From an uncultured Collinsella sp. (GTDB taxonomy: Bacteria > Actinomycetota > Coriobacteriia > Coriobacteriales > Coriobacteriaceae), in NCBI GenBank assembly GCA_900549025.1, contig URMZ01000001.1, forward strand, positions 103,848 to 167,847: DNA of 64,000 nucleotides. The letters run 5' to 3'. Of the stretch, positions 44,751 through 53,874 are shown piece by piece. Within the stretch, counting starts at the first letter, position 1. Every line of letters starts with the position of its first letter. The position numbers were made by a program, and so were the translations under genes. The notes beneath the pieces were generated by a model that saw nothing but the letters and a program-made list of their open reading frames with translations, was not told the origin of the DNA and ran no database searches.

Positions 44751-47700
44751 ATGCTTGATCGCCGTTCGTTACTTGTTGCCGGAGCGTCCTCGCTGGCGAG
44801 CATTATGTTGCCGCGCGTGCCGGGAAGCGCAAACGCCTTCATATTGCCGTTCGCCCCCGCCGAGGCATACGCCGACGAAGATGATCCCTTCAAGGTCTTG
44901 GTGCTCTCGCGCACCATGTTTGGTGTGGTCGTGGTCGACGTCGCCAACAAGAATACGCCCATCACGGGTGCCCAGGTCACGCTCATATCGCGCTATGCCG
45001 CAGGCAAGCAGCTCACCGCCACGACCGATGACGAAGGCACGGCCATCTTTGAGGTCGCCCCTCTTTCGGAAGGCTACGTGGACGAGACAACGCTTCTCGA
45101 CGCGTACGACTTTAACGGCGGCATCTCCATTAGCATGGCGGGCTACCGCGATGTCGAGATTCCCCTCGCGCGTGTCCAAGGCGGCACCGCTATTACCGCA
45201 CCCACACGTCCGCTCTCCGATGGCGAGCCGTACTTTCGACAGCTCACGTTCGACGAATGGGACATCCAGTACGCCGACGCCACGTTTATGGCATTGCCGA
45301 AGGACGACACGGCAAACGAGCAGCCCGATACGCATGCCTTTACCGTGCAGGCACATCTGCCACAGGGTGGACAGGCAACGCTGCGCATCAACAAAGTGAC
45401 GCATGCTGCGGGCAGCTCACCCGAAACCGTCACGCAGATCGGCCAGATCAAGGCCAGCGCATCGGGCGCGGATAATCTGGCGACGTTCACGCTCGAAGAC
45501 AAGTTCCTCGACGTGGCATCGAGCCTTCTGGAAGAAGGATGCAAGCTGCGCTTTGTCCTCGACTACCAGGGCAAAACCTACACGCTCTCCTCCCCCATGG
45601 CCGTTGTCACTGCGCCGGCGGCAAAGGCAGAATCGGGCTCGACCACTATCGTCCCCACCACCATGGACCAAGAGATCACTCCGTTTGATTTCCCCGCGGC
45701 GTTTCCCGGCATCGGCGGCAATAAGTTCACGTGCTGGATGCCCACATTTCCGATCCTCTTCGATTTCTCGTTTGCTGGATACGTGCTGTTTGGCGGAGGA
45801 TACAAACCAGCCAGCTATATGAACGATTCGGGCAACCCTGATCCGGAATACTGGAAGAAGTCACCGCGTGAGTCGGGCGCCAAGCAGGCAAACCGCTACC
45901 TCGACGAGATGGAGGGGAAGTGGAATCAGTACAAAAGCATGAGTGCCGGTTCGGGCACCGATCCAAGAAACACCAAGCTCCTTCGCCACCATTGCACGCC
46001 GCTGTTCACGATGGATATCGCCACACAGCTGTACGGCTCGCTCGCCTACGATTGGGTGGGCAAAACCTGGGGCAACAACAACGACCCCGCATACGGCAAT
46101 ATTAAAGCCCTCTTCCAGGTAAGAACCGACCTCAATTGGACCGAGCAGTTTACCCTAGGACCGGTGCCGTTTTTCCTAAACGTCAACCCCTGGGTGCTGG
46201 CGAAGCTGGCACTCGCCGTGGGTGCCCACACGCACGGCAGCGGCGCGGCGTTTTTTAAAAGCATTTCGCTCGACTTTTCAAACACCTCGGGCTCATTCAC
46301 CATCCAGATCGGGCTTGCCGTCACCTTTGGCGCCGGCGTTGCAGGCGTCGCTTCGTCTGCCGTGCGCGGCGCCGCATCCCTCACGCTGTTCATTGGGTAC
46401 GAGAAGGCAGATGGACACCAGCTTCCGCGACTGCGCGTAGGTGCAGACGTCGATGTCGATGTGATACTCCAGTTCGTAATGTTCAAGTGGACCACCAAGG
46501 CTTGGTCGGGGTCGTGGCCCACACTCCTCGATTCGTGGAATATGTCGGTGAACAATGGCAACCAGTATGTGCTCCAGCGCTCTGAGCTCGCATTGGGTGG
46601 AGATACGCCTTACACGCTGGATGCCCGCTTCGGCACGCCCGGCAACATCGAGGCGGGCGGCGTGCCGCAATTTATCGCATCGGCCACCATCGTCACCAAC
46701 GCCGAGCTGCTCGCACGCGCCGAGGTTAAGGCCGCTGTCGTAAACGTCGCGCCCGTCGTGCGCGATTGGGATCAAGCGGTCACGCGCATTGAGCTCGAGG
46801 CGGATGCAGAAAGCGACGACACGGGACAGATCGAGCATTTCGTCCATGCACTGATAGAGAACGACGAAAACGCCGCGACGATGTATAAGTACACCTATAT
46901 CGGGCAGGCGAAGGACGCCGCTGCGGACCCCAACGCCAATTCTGCTGGTGTATCGGAAGACGAGCGTGGCGGCATCAAACCCTCGAGCGACAACGTGCTG
47001 TTTGCTGGCGTGCTCAGCGAAGCCCACATGAAGCTGGCAATGATTGCCGGCGTAGAATGCCTGTTCCGTATCGCCTCGGTGCGCTACGGCGACAATGGCC
47101 GCTCGCGCCTAGTGGTGCACACAAAGGCAAACGGCACGTGGTCCGCTCCCACGCCCGTGGACTTTCCCCTTGGGTTTGGCGAGGGCGACGTGGAGCGCGA
47201 CGGCATATACGATTACGACTTCGACGTGGTGGAATATACGGACGGAAGAGGAAACCAGGACGCCTACGTGCTGTTGGTCTCGGGCGAGCGCCCCGACGGC
47301 GACAACACCCTTTTCGATACGGCAAGCACAGCCAGCATACTGTCCGTTGTGCGTCTGCGCATAAGCAACGACGGAATTCGCGTGATGTCGCACACGTCGT
47401 GGCGCAGCATCTCGCGCGGCCGCCTTCAGGAGGATGGCCACAACTGTCTGCAGTGCCCACGCATCACGGTGGGCAAGGCGCTGGTCGACGGACGTCTGTC
47501 GGGCGCTTACCTCCACCGCCGCGGGACCACCGCAGAAAAGGCGCTCGGCAGCGAGGCCGAGGTTGCGCTGGAGTGCTTTACCCTATGGTCGGACGTTTCG
47601 GGCGACAGTCTGACGTTCCGCCAAGTTCTCCGCTTTCCACAAGCACCGTCGAGTATCGAGCTGGGCGAGCCCGAAAATATCAACGGCAAAATGGTGGTGC

Positions 47701-49121
47701 CCGTTGCGTACGAGACTGCAGACGGTTGCGGCTGCGCATCGTACGCCGTAATCGGCCAGTCCATTGCGGGCTGGGGCGTTATGCCACCAGACGCCACGGT
47801 ACCCCGTGCGGCGCCGTGGCCACAGCATTCGGGCTTTTTGGCAACCGTCAACGAACAGCTGCAGCATATTACTTGGACGCGAGGCGCATCGGCATTTGCA
47901 ACGCAGCCCGTGGGTGCCGCAGGCTGTGGCCCGGCATCGTTTAGCGTAAGCAACAACGGCAGGTGCGTGCTCTATGTAGAGAACACCGATGGCAAGGTGG
48001 GACAAACCTACGACGAAGAAGGCAACCCAGTAGCAGTGATGGGCAAGCACTTCCGCATCTTCGCCAGCACCTTGGCAGGTGATCTGTTCATGGAGCCGTT
48101 CGTGATGTGCGAGCTGGACCATCCCGTCGATCAGATAACGACATTTATGACGTCGGGAGGCATGCTCTCCGCACTCGCCACGCACATTGTGAGCGCGGAG
48201 AAGAGCGAGGCAGAGCTGCACGGCATCGAAGTGCCCTTGGTGGCGTGTGCCACTCCGACGGGCGCGGTCGCCACCTCGGGCGCGGTGGTGCCCGGAGCAG
48301 CAGGCGAATCCTTCATGGTCACGGTGCGAAACGACGGCAACACCTTGCTGACCGCCGGCACGATCGATCTGTACCGAGAGGGCTCCAGCCAGCCGTTCTC
48401 CAGCGCTTCCATCGGATTCGGACTGAACGCACGCATGGCTTCAATCTACGATCCAGAGCTTGCCGAGGACGCTTCGGCCAACGACATGGCACACGTGAAG
48501 TACGCGCTCGAGACGCTGGGCGCACGTTTTGCAACGCACCCGCTGGTAGCCGACAACGGCAACGCCGTGCTGGCACCGGGTTGCACGGCACAGTTCCGCA
48601 TGAGCTTCGCCATCCCCGAGAGCTGGAGCAACGAAGTGGGCAAACGCGTAACGCTGTATGCGAAGGCGCGTAATCTGGTGGCGCTCGATCCCGTAACGCT
48701 CGAGGAAATTCGACCGGGCGCGAACTCGGCGCTGGGTGCCGTACTGCACGAGCTTCATGTGCCCGACGCGTCATGCGAACGCTCAGAAGTTCAGGTCGGC
48801 GTATGCGACAGCGCGGATACGACAGGACTTCACGACGCCCCGATGACCGTGGACGGCGATGGCGGCTCGAGCGGCGGCGGTTCCGGCACGGGAGGCAGCT
48901 CCGGTGGCGGCAGCAGCTCTGGCAGCGGCAAGGACCGCGGTAACAGCAAGCGTTCTGGAAAAGCAGGCGCGCTTGCTGGAACGGGTGACAGCAACATCCC
49001 CCTGACGGCAGCCGCAGCAGCACTCGCCGCGGCTGGTGCCGGCCTTGTCGCCTACAGCGTCCGCCGCACGGCGCTCGAAACCGACACCGCCAATGAGGTC
49101 AATTCGGATAGGCCTCGCTAG
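44751..49121 (+). CDS. Large wall-anchored surface protein
   Basis: 1456 residues. The N-terminus MLDRRSLLVAGASSLASIML carries an Arg-Arg pair before the hydrophobic core, so export by Tat is possible as well as Sec. Residues about 55-110 resemble a carboxypeptidase-regulatory-like beta domain (VVVVDVANKNTPITGAQVTL, TTDDEGTAIFEV). The middle 1200 residues match nothing I recognise. A Gly/Ser-rich linker (about 1365-1400) leads to LAGTGD, a hydrophobic span and a basic tail (YSVRR), a sortase signal of the LAxTG type. The ATG at 44751 follows GGGAG by 7 bases. The tail continues about 19 residues past the basic stop, longer than usual. Confidence 0.85.
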   Translation: MLDRRSLLVAGASSLASIMLPRVPGSANAFILPFAPAEAYADEDDPFKVLVLSRTMFGVVVVDVANKNTPITGAQVTLISRYAAGKQLTATTDDEGTAIFEVAPLSEGYVDETTLLDAYDFNGGISISMAGYRDVEIPLARVQGGTAITAPTRPLSDGEPYFRQLTFDEWDIQYADATFMALPKDDTANEQPDTHAFTVQAHLPQGGQATLRINKVTHAAGSSPETVTQIGQIKASASGADNLATFTLEDKFLDVASSLLEEGCKLRFVLDYQGKTYTLSSPMAVVTAPAAKAESGSTTIVPTTMDQEITPFDFPAAFPGIGGNKFTCWMPTFPILFDFSFAGYVLFGGGYKPASYMNDSGNPDPEYWKKSPRESGAKQANRYLDEMEGKWNQYKSMSAGSGTDPRNTKLLRHHCTPLFTMDIATQLYGSLAYDWVGKTWGNNNDPAYGNIKALFQVRTDLNWTEQFTLGPVPFFLNVNPWVLAKLALAVGAHTHGSGAAFFKSISLDFSNTSGSFTIQIGLAVTFGAGVAGVASSAVRGAASLTLFIGYEKADGHQLPRLRVGADVDVDVILQFVMFKWTTKAWSGSWPTLLDSWNMSVNNGNQYVLQRSELALGGDTPYTLDARFGTPGNIEAGGVPQFIASATIVTNAELLARAEVKAAVVNVAPVVRDWDQAVTRIELEADAESDDTGQIEHFVHALIENDENAATMYKYTYIGQAKDAAADPNANSAGVSEDERGGIKPSSDNVLFAGVLSEAHMKLAMIAGVECLFRIASVRYGDNGRSRLVVHTKANGTWSAPTPVDFPLGFGEGDVERDGIYDYDFDVVEYTDGRGNQDAYVLLVSGERPDGDNTLFDTASTASILSVVRLRISNDGIRVMSHTSWRSISRGRLQEDGHNCLQCPRITVGKALVDGRLSGAYLHRRGTTAEKALGSEAEVALECFTLWSDVSGDSLTFRQVLRFPQAPSSIELGEPENINGKMVVPVAYETADGCGCASYAVIGQSIAGWGVMPPDATVPRAAPWPQHSGFLATVNEQLQHITWTRGASAFATQPVGAAGCGPASFSVSNNGRCVLYVENTDGKVGQTYDEEGNPVAVMGKHFRIFASTLAGDLFMEPFVMCELDHPVDQITTFMTSGGMLSALATHIVSAEKSEAELHGIEVPLVACATPTGAVATSGAVVPGAAGESFMVTVRNDGNTLLTAGTIDLYREGSSQPFSSASIGFGLNARMASIYDPELAEDASANDMAHVKYALETLGARFATHPLVADNGNAVLAPGCTAQFRMSFAIPESWSNEVGKRVTLYAKARNLVALDPVTLEEIRPGANSALGAVLHELHVPDASCERSEVQVGVCDSADTTGLHDAPMTVDGDGGSSGGGSGTGGSSGGGSSSGSGKDRGNSKRSGKAGALAGTGDSNIPLTAAAAALAAAGAGLVAYSVRRTALETDTANEVNSDRPR

Positions 49122-49172
49122 CTCCTAGTTACCTTTGTGAGAGACGTCGACTCGGCTCATCGAACATCAAAT

Positions 49173-49200
49173 AGGCTGGTTCTGGATACCCAGAGCCAGC
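49173..49200. terminator. Hairpin between the surface protein and membrane protein genes
   Basis: GGCTGG-tt-CTGG and CCAG-ag-CCAGCC pair around ATAC, between convergent genes. No clear T run. Confidence 0.55.
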
Positions 49201-49210
49201 CCGTTGCGAA

Positions 49211-49795
49211 TTAGATGTCGTCAGAGGAGTCGAGTTCTGCCTCGAGCTTGGCACGGCGTCTTTTCGCCGTGAAAAACGTTGCGCACAGGCCAGCAAACGT
49301 GGCCGCGAAAATCGTCGCACCGCAGAACACGCCCGTGGCCAGGTTCGCCAACCAAAAGACGCTTTCGAGCGGTACGATCTGCGCCTCAGCGATACAGCGC
49401 ATTGCGGCAATAACAAGCGCGAACGCGGCGCCGCTAAGACCGCTGAGAAGCAGGAAATATCCAACAGGAAGATGCTCGGTTTGCCCAAAACGATTGGTAT
49501 CGACATAGCCCTTCCGCGTTTGCAGTCCTGCGCAAATCAACATCACGAGAACGAGCCACAAATACATGGCTGCCTCGAACGGCGTTGCAAAGCCATGCGG
49601 CATTTCACTGGCGTCGCTGTGAACCCACGCAACCTGTCGAGCTATAAACTGGTAGAAAAATATCATCAACATGCCAAACGAAAGCAGCACGAAACCAATC
49701 TTGTAGATCTTCGCGCTCTCAGCCTCCAGGCGCTCATCCTTTGGGCCGGCATATTCACGCCACTTTTGCACGAGTTTTAAATCTTCAAATTTCAT
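49211..49795 (-). CDS. Membrane protein paired with an XRE regulator
   Basis: 194 residues with four hydrophobic spans (about 31-50, 75-92, 113-135, 147-170), and charged ends (KFEDLKLVQKWREYAGPKDERLEAESAKIYKIG; AKRRRAKLEAELDSSDD). The type is common next to small XRE regulators in Gram-positive anaerobes; function unknown. The start is 9 bases after the regulator's stop, so they form an operon. Confidence 0.75.
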   Translation of the reverse strand: MKFEDLKLVQKWREYAGPKDERLEAESAKIYKIGFVLLSFGMLMIFFYQFIARQVAWVHSDASEMPHGFATPFEAAMYLWLVLVMLICAGLQTRKGYVDTNRFGQTEHLPVGYFLLLSGLSGAAFALVIAAMRCIAEAQIVPLESVFWLANLATGVFCGATIFAATFAGLCATFFTAKRRRAKLEAELDSSDDI

Positions 49796-49804
49796 AGCGA
49801 ACTC

Positions 49805-50035
49805 CTAAAGAGCGTTAGGGTCGACGTCGATCCCGTCTTCCCAAAACAGATCGTTCAACGTAACGCGTAGCGCTTTGCAGATCGCCACGCACAAATTGAG
49901 CGTGGGGTTGTAGCCGCCCGCCTCGATCAGGCCGATGGTCTGGCGCGTAACGCCCACGGCCTCGGCCAAGTCAGCTTGCGAAAGGCCAACCGCCGCGCGC
50001 GCCGCCTTCATGCGTAGGTTCTTTTTGCCCGGCAT
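49805..50035 (-). CDS. Small XRE-type regulator
   Basis: 76 residues, essentially one Cro/C1-type helix-turn-helix (NLRMKAARAAVGLSQADLAEAVGVTRQTIGLIEAGGYNPTLNLCVAICKALRVTLNDLFW spans it). The form is typical of the YozG/HipB-like single-domain regulators that control a neighbouring membrane protein. AAAGGAACTCC precedes the ATG at 50035; the frame extends 20 codons up without a site. Confidence 0.9.
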   Translation of the reverse strand: MPGKKNLRMKAARAAVGLSQADLAEAVGVTRQTIGLIEAGGYNPTLNLCVAICKALRVTLNDLFWEDGIDVDPNAL

Positions 50036-50187
50036 GGAGTTCCTTTCGTAGTAATGGACAGGTATCCGTTGCAACATGACAGAAATATATTGCATATATC
50101 AGACAATGTCAACTATATCTGTCATTATGAAAACCATATTCGTCATCGCCATGCGGACATTACAACTTCGGTTCACTATTCAAACTT

Positions 50188-50289
50188 ACTCGGACAGAAC
50201 CGACTCGGTTTTGTCCGAGTAAACTCGAGCATAAACTGATTCATGCGATACAATTAACTCGGACAAAACCGAGTCGGAAGGAACCGAGT
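50188..50289. repeat. Two 33-base inverted copies flanking the promoter of the ATPase gene
   Basis: Site A (50188-50220, read on the minus strand) and site B (50257-50289, plus strand) both begin ACTCGGACAAAACCGAGTCGG apart from length limits here: 21 bases are identical, and both end in CCGAGT at base 33. Each contains the smaller dyad CTCGG-ACAAAA-CCGAG. TACAAT at 50249-50254 between them may be the -10 element. Likely an autoregulatory operator. Confidence 0.7.
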
Positions 50290-50291
50290 AA

Positions 50292-51674
50292 GTGGAATTC
50301 ATTGGCAGGGAGCGTGAACTCGCCCGTATTAAGAAAACGCTCAAAGCACCCGAGCAGCGCAATGTTCTCATTTACGGCAGGCGTCGCGTCGGAAAAAGTG
50401 AGCTCATCAAGCAGGCGCTAACGGATTTGTCAGACGTCGCAACGGTCTATTACGAGTGCCGCCAAACCTCCGAGGCAGACAACCTCGAGAGTCTGTCCGT
50501 CCTTGTTGCTGAAGCGCTGAGCTTTCCTCCGCTCGCCTTCACAGGCATCCGCGAGCTCATCGAATTTCTGTTTGCCCAAGCCAAAGACAAGAACATTACC
50601 CTCGTTCTCGACGAATACCCCTACTTGAGAGATGCGGTTAAAGGCTTAGACAGCATTCTTCAGACCTCAATCGACGCCCACAGGGAAGACTCACGTTTAA
50701 ACATTGTCCTGTGCGGCTCCTACGTTGAGATTATGAAATCCCTCATCGAGCATGAAAGCCCCCTCTACGGGCGAATTGATCTCGCACTTGAGCTTAAGCC
50801 CATGGATTACTTTGACGCTGCGAAGTTCTATCCCGCGTTCTCGCCCGAGGACAAGGTGCGGCTCTATAGCGTTTTTGGCGGCATCCCCTTTTACAATCGC
50901 CTCATCGATCAATCCCAAAGCGTACGCGACAACATCATCGAGCTCGTCACGGAACCTGGCGCCCGCTTAGAAAGCGAGGTGCCGTCCTATCTCAACGCCG
51001 AGATCTCGAAGATGACCAACGCCAACGAAGTTTTCGGGGCTCTCGCACAAGGTTACTCCCGTTGGGGGGACGTGCTGGCACAGTCGCACGTCTCGAGCGG
51101 TCCGGCCATGGCAGACGTGCTCGACAAGCTCATGTCACTCGAAATCGTCCAAAAGCGTGCACCCATCAACGACCCTACGAACAAGCGCAAGTCTGGCTAC
51201 TTTGTAGTGGATCCGCTTTCGCTCTTTTACTATCGCTATGTTTTCCGCAATGCCTCAGCACGTCAGCTGCTCGACCCGGAAGTCTTCTATGATCGTCACG
51301 TCTCCCAAGACTTCGAGGAAAACTACGTTCCTCATATGTTCGAGGAGATCTGCCGTCAATACCTCGTGCGGCAGAACAGGACCGGCAAGATCGAACCGGC
51401 TTTCGACGCCATAGGCAAGTACTGGTACGACGATCCCGCAAACAAAACGAGCGGCGAATTCGATGTGGTAACGCAAGACCCCGAGGGCTACGCATTCTAC
51501 GAAGCAAAGTTCCGCAAATCCCCCGTCACGCAAAAAATGGTCGACGAGGAAATCACCCAAGTCGAGGCAACGGGGCTCAAGTGCCATCGCTATGGATTCT
51601 TCTCCCGTTCGGGCTTCGAAGCTGGCGAAAGCGATCGAACCGTCTTCATCGACCTGCCGCAGATGTTTGGATAG
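50292..51674 (+). CDS. AAA ATPase with DUF234-type C-terminus
   Basis: 460 residues. FIGRERELARIKKTL, Walker A YGRRRVGKSEL (about 30-40), Walker B ITLVLDEYPYL and a sensor-1 segment LNIVLCGSYVEIM form a STAND/MoxR-like ATPase. The C-terminal part (FDVVTQDPEGYAFYEAKFRKSP) has the D-x(n)-E-x-K pattern of a PD-(D/E)XK nuclease-like domain, as in DUF234 proteins. A GTG start at 50292 follows GGAAGGA by 9 bases. Such ATPases are frequent in archaea and gut anaerobes; their role is unknown. Confidence 0.85.
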   Translation: MEFIGRERELARIKKTLKAPEQRNVLIYGRRRVGKSELIKQALTDLSDVATVYYECRQTSEADNLESLSVLVAEALSFPPLAFTGIRELIEFLFAQAKDKNITLVLDEYPYLRDAVKGLDSILQTSIDAHREDSRLNIVLCGSYVEIMKSLIEHESPLYGRIDLALELKPMDYFDAAKFYPAFSPEDKVRLYSVFGGIPFYNRLIDQSQSVRDNIIELVTEPGARLESEVPSYLNAEISKMTNANEVFGALAQGYSRWGDVLAQSHVSSGPAMADVLDKLMSLEIVQKRAPINDPTNKRKSGYFVVDPLSLFYYRYVFRNASARQLLDPEVFYDRHVSQDFEENYVPHMFEEICRQYLVRQNRTGKIEPAFDAIGKYWYDDPANKTSGEFDVVTQDPEGYAFYEAKFRKSPVTQKMVDEEITQVEATGLKCHRYGFFSRSGFEAGESDRTVFIDLPQMFG

Positions 51675-51717
51675 GACAGGACAGGTCCCTCCCGCATTCC
51701 AAGCATTCATTATCTAA

Positions 51718-51733
51718 TCGAACGATTGTTCGA
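51718..51733. promoter_or_regulatory. SOS (LexA) box
   Basis: TCGAAC-GATT-GTTCGA is an exact match to the CGAAC-N4-GTTCG box bound by LexA in Gram-positive bacteria and actinobacteria. It lies 99 bases before the topoisomerase B start and 16 bases upstream of the -35 element. Confidence 0.7.
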
Positions 51734-51748
51734 TGGATTTCGTGTTGG

Positions 51749-51777
51749 TTGGAATCGTCTGTGGGCTGGGCTATGCT
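51749..51777 (+). promoter_or_regulatory. Promoter of the topoisomerase operon
   Basis: TTGGAA, a 17-base spacer and TATGCT, 55 bases before the start codon. Confidence 0.55.
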
Positions 51778-51831
51778 ACCTTGACTATCTATATGACTTA
51801 AACGCAGCAAAGGAGCACCGAGAGAGCGAGT

Positions 51832-53829
51832 ATGGCAAAAAACACCGCAAACTATGGTAACGACAGTATCCGCCAGCTCAAGGACGAGGAGCGCGTACGC
51901 CTGCGCCCTGCCGTTATCTTTGGCTCGGACGGACTCGATGGCTGTGCACACGCTGCCTTCGAGATTCTGTCCAACGCCGTTGACGAGGCGCGCCAGGGCT
52001 ACGGCAAGCTCATCACCCTTACCGCCTTTCGCGATGGCTCCATTCAGGTAGAGGACAACGGCCGCGGCTGCCCGCTCGACTGGAACCCCTCCGAGAAGCG
52101 CTTTAACTGGGAGCTCGTCTTTTGCGAGCTCTACGCCGGCGGCAAATACAATAACAACCAGGGCGGCGACTACGACTTCTCGCTCGGCACCAACGGCCTG
52201 GGCTCCTGCGCGACCCAGTACGCCTCCGAGTACATGGACGTCACGGTTTGGCGCGACGGCAACAAGTACTCCCTGCACTTTAAGAAGGGCAAGGTCGTCG
52301 GCGCCAAAAAGAAGGCGCTCGAGATTGAGCCCAGCGACGAGAACCGCACCGGTACCACCATCAAGTGGCGTCCCGATCTTGAGGTCTTTACCTCCATCAG
52401 TATTCCCCACGATTGGTATCGCGAGACCATGCGCCGTCAGGCCGTGGTCAACGCCAACGTGACCTTCCGCCTGCGTATCGAGGGCGACGATGGCGAGTTT
52501 TCCGAAGAGGATTTTTGCTATCCCAAGGGCATCGAGGACTATGTGCTCGAGAAGGTCGGTACCGACTACCTTACCGAGCCCTTCTTTATCGAGGCCGACC
52601 GTCGCGGTCGCGACCGCGAGGACCTGCCCGACTACAACGTAAAAATCACCGCGTGCATGTGCTTCTCGCGCACTTTCATGATGCAGGAGTACTACCACAA
52701 CTCATCGTGGCTCGAGAACGGCGGCTCACCCGAGAAGGCGGCCCGTAGCGCTCTGACCAGCGCCATCGATGCTTACATTAAGCAACAGGGCAAGTACAAC
52801 AAAAACGAGAGCGGCATCAAATGGCAGGACGTCCAGGACTGTCTGGTGCTGGTGACCAACTGCTTCTCCACCCAGACGTCCTACGAAAACCAGACTAAGA
52901 AGGCCATCAATAACCGCTTTATCCAGCAGGCCATGACGGCATTCTTTAAGGAACGCCTCTCGACCTACTTGATCGAGAACAAAGACGCCGCCAACAAGAT
53001 CATGGAGCAGGTGCTCATCAACAAGCGCTCGCGCGAGAATGCCGAGAAGACGCGCCAGAGCATCAAGACCAACCTGCAGCAGAAGACCGACATGGCCAAC
53101 CGCGTGCAGAAGTTCATCGACTGCCGCTCCAAGGACAAGAGCCGCCGCGAAATCTACATCGTAGAGGGCGACTCGGCAGCAGGTGCCATTCGCACCTCGC
53201 GCGATGCCGAGTTCCAGGGCGTTATGCCCGTCCGCGGCAAGATCCTCAACTGCCTGAAGGAGGACTACCCGCGCATCTTTAAGTCCGACATCATCATGGA
53301 CCTCATGCGCGTGCTGGGCTGCGGCGTGGAGATCAAAGACAAGCGCATCAAGAACCTCGGCGCCTTTGACCTGGACAACCTCAACTGGAACAAGGTCATC
53401 ATCTGTACGGACGCCGATGTCGACGGTTATCACATCCGCACGCTCGTGCTCACCATGCTCTACCGCCTGGTGCCCACGCTTATCGACGAAGGCTACGTGT
53501 ATATCGCCGAGTCGCCGCTCTACGAGATCAACTGCAAAGAGAAGACCTACTTTGCCTACACCGAGCTCGAGAAGAACGGCATCCTCAAGGAGATTGGTGA
53601 CCAAAAGTGCTCCATCAACCGCTCCAAGGGTCTTGGTGAGAACGATCCGGACATGATGTGGCTCACCACCATGAACCCCGAGACGCGTCGCCTGATCAAG
53701 GTGGAGCCCGAGGACGTCACCAAGATGGAGACCATGTTCAACCTGTTGCTGGGCAACGACGAGGCGGGCCGCAAGCGCCATATCTCCGAGCATGGCAAGG
53801 AATACCTGGACCAGCTGGACCTGCAATAG
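51832..53829 (+). CDS. Type IIA topoisomerase subunit B (GyrB/ParE-like)
   Basis: 665 residues. GHKL ATPase motifs EILSNAVDEA and DNGRGCPLD, then GTNGLGSCATQYAS; the Toprim motif EGDSAAG begins near 445, with DADVDGYHIR downstream, and a C-terminal EHGKEYLDQLDLQ. The sequence is closer to the divergent second topoisomerase set of anaerobic Firmicutes and Coriobacteriia than to canonical GyrB, so I do not assign gyrB or parE. With its partner it should pass one duplex through another using ATP. AAAGGAG lies upstream of the ATG. An SOS box precedes the operon. Confidence 0.9.
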   Translation: MAKNTANYGNDSIRQLKDEERVRLRPAVIFGSDGLDGCAHAAFEILSNAVDEARQGYGKLITLTAFRDGSIQVEDNGRGCPLDWNPSEKRFNWELVFCELYAGGKYNNNQGGDYDFSLGTNGLGSCATQYASEYMDVTVWRDGNKYSLHFKKGKVVGAKKKALEIEPSDENRTGTTIKWRPDLEVFTSISIPHDWYRETMRRQAVVNANVTFRLRIEGDDGEFSEEDFCYPKGIEDYVLEKVGTDYLTEPFFIEADRRGRDREDLPDYNVKITACMCFSRTFMMQEYYHNSSWLENGGSPEKAARSALTSAIDAYIKQQGKYNKNESGIKWQDVQDCLVLVTNCFSTQTSYENQTKKAINNRFIQQAMTAFFKERLSTYLIENKDAANKIMEQVLINKRSRENAEKTRQSIKTNLQQKTDMANRVQKFIDCRSKDKSRREIYIVEGDSAAGAIRTSRDAEFQGVMPVRGKILNCLKEDYPRIFKSDIIMDLMRVLGCGVEIKDKRIKNLGAFDLDNLNWNKVIICTDADVDGYHIRTLVLTMLYRLVPTLIDEGYVYIAESPLYEINCKEKTYFAYTELEKNGILKEIGDQKCSINRSKGLGENDPDMMWLTTMNPETRRLIKVEPEDVTKMETMFNLLLGNDEAGRKRHISEHGKEYLDQLDLQ

Positions 53830-53874
53830 CAGCAAATCGATAACGACGGCCCATAAGAAGTTCAAGAGGAAATC

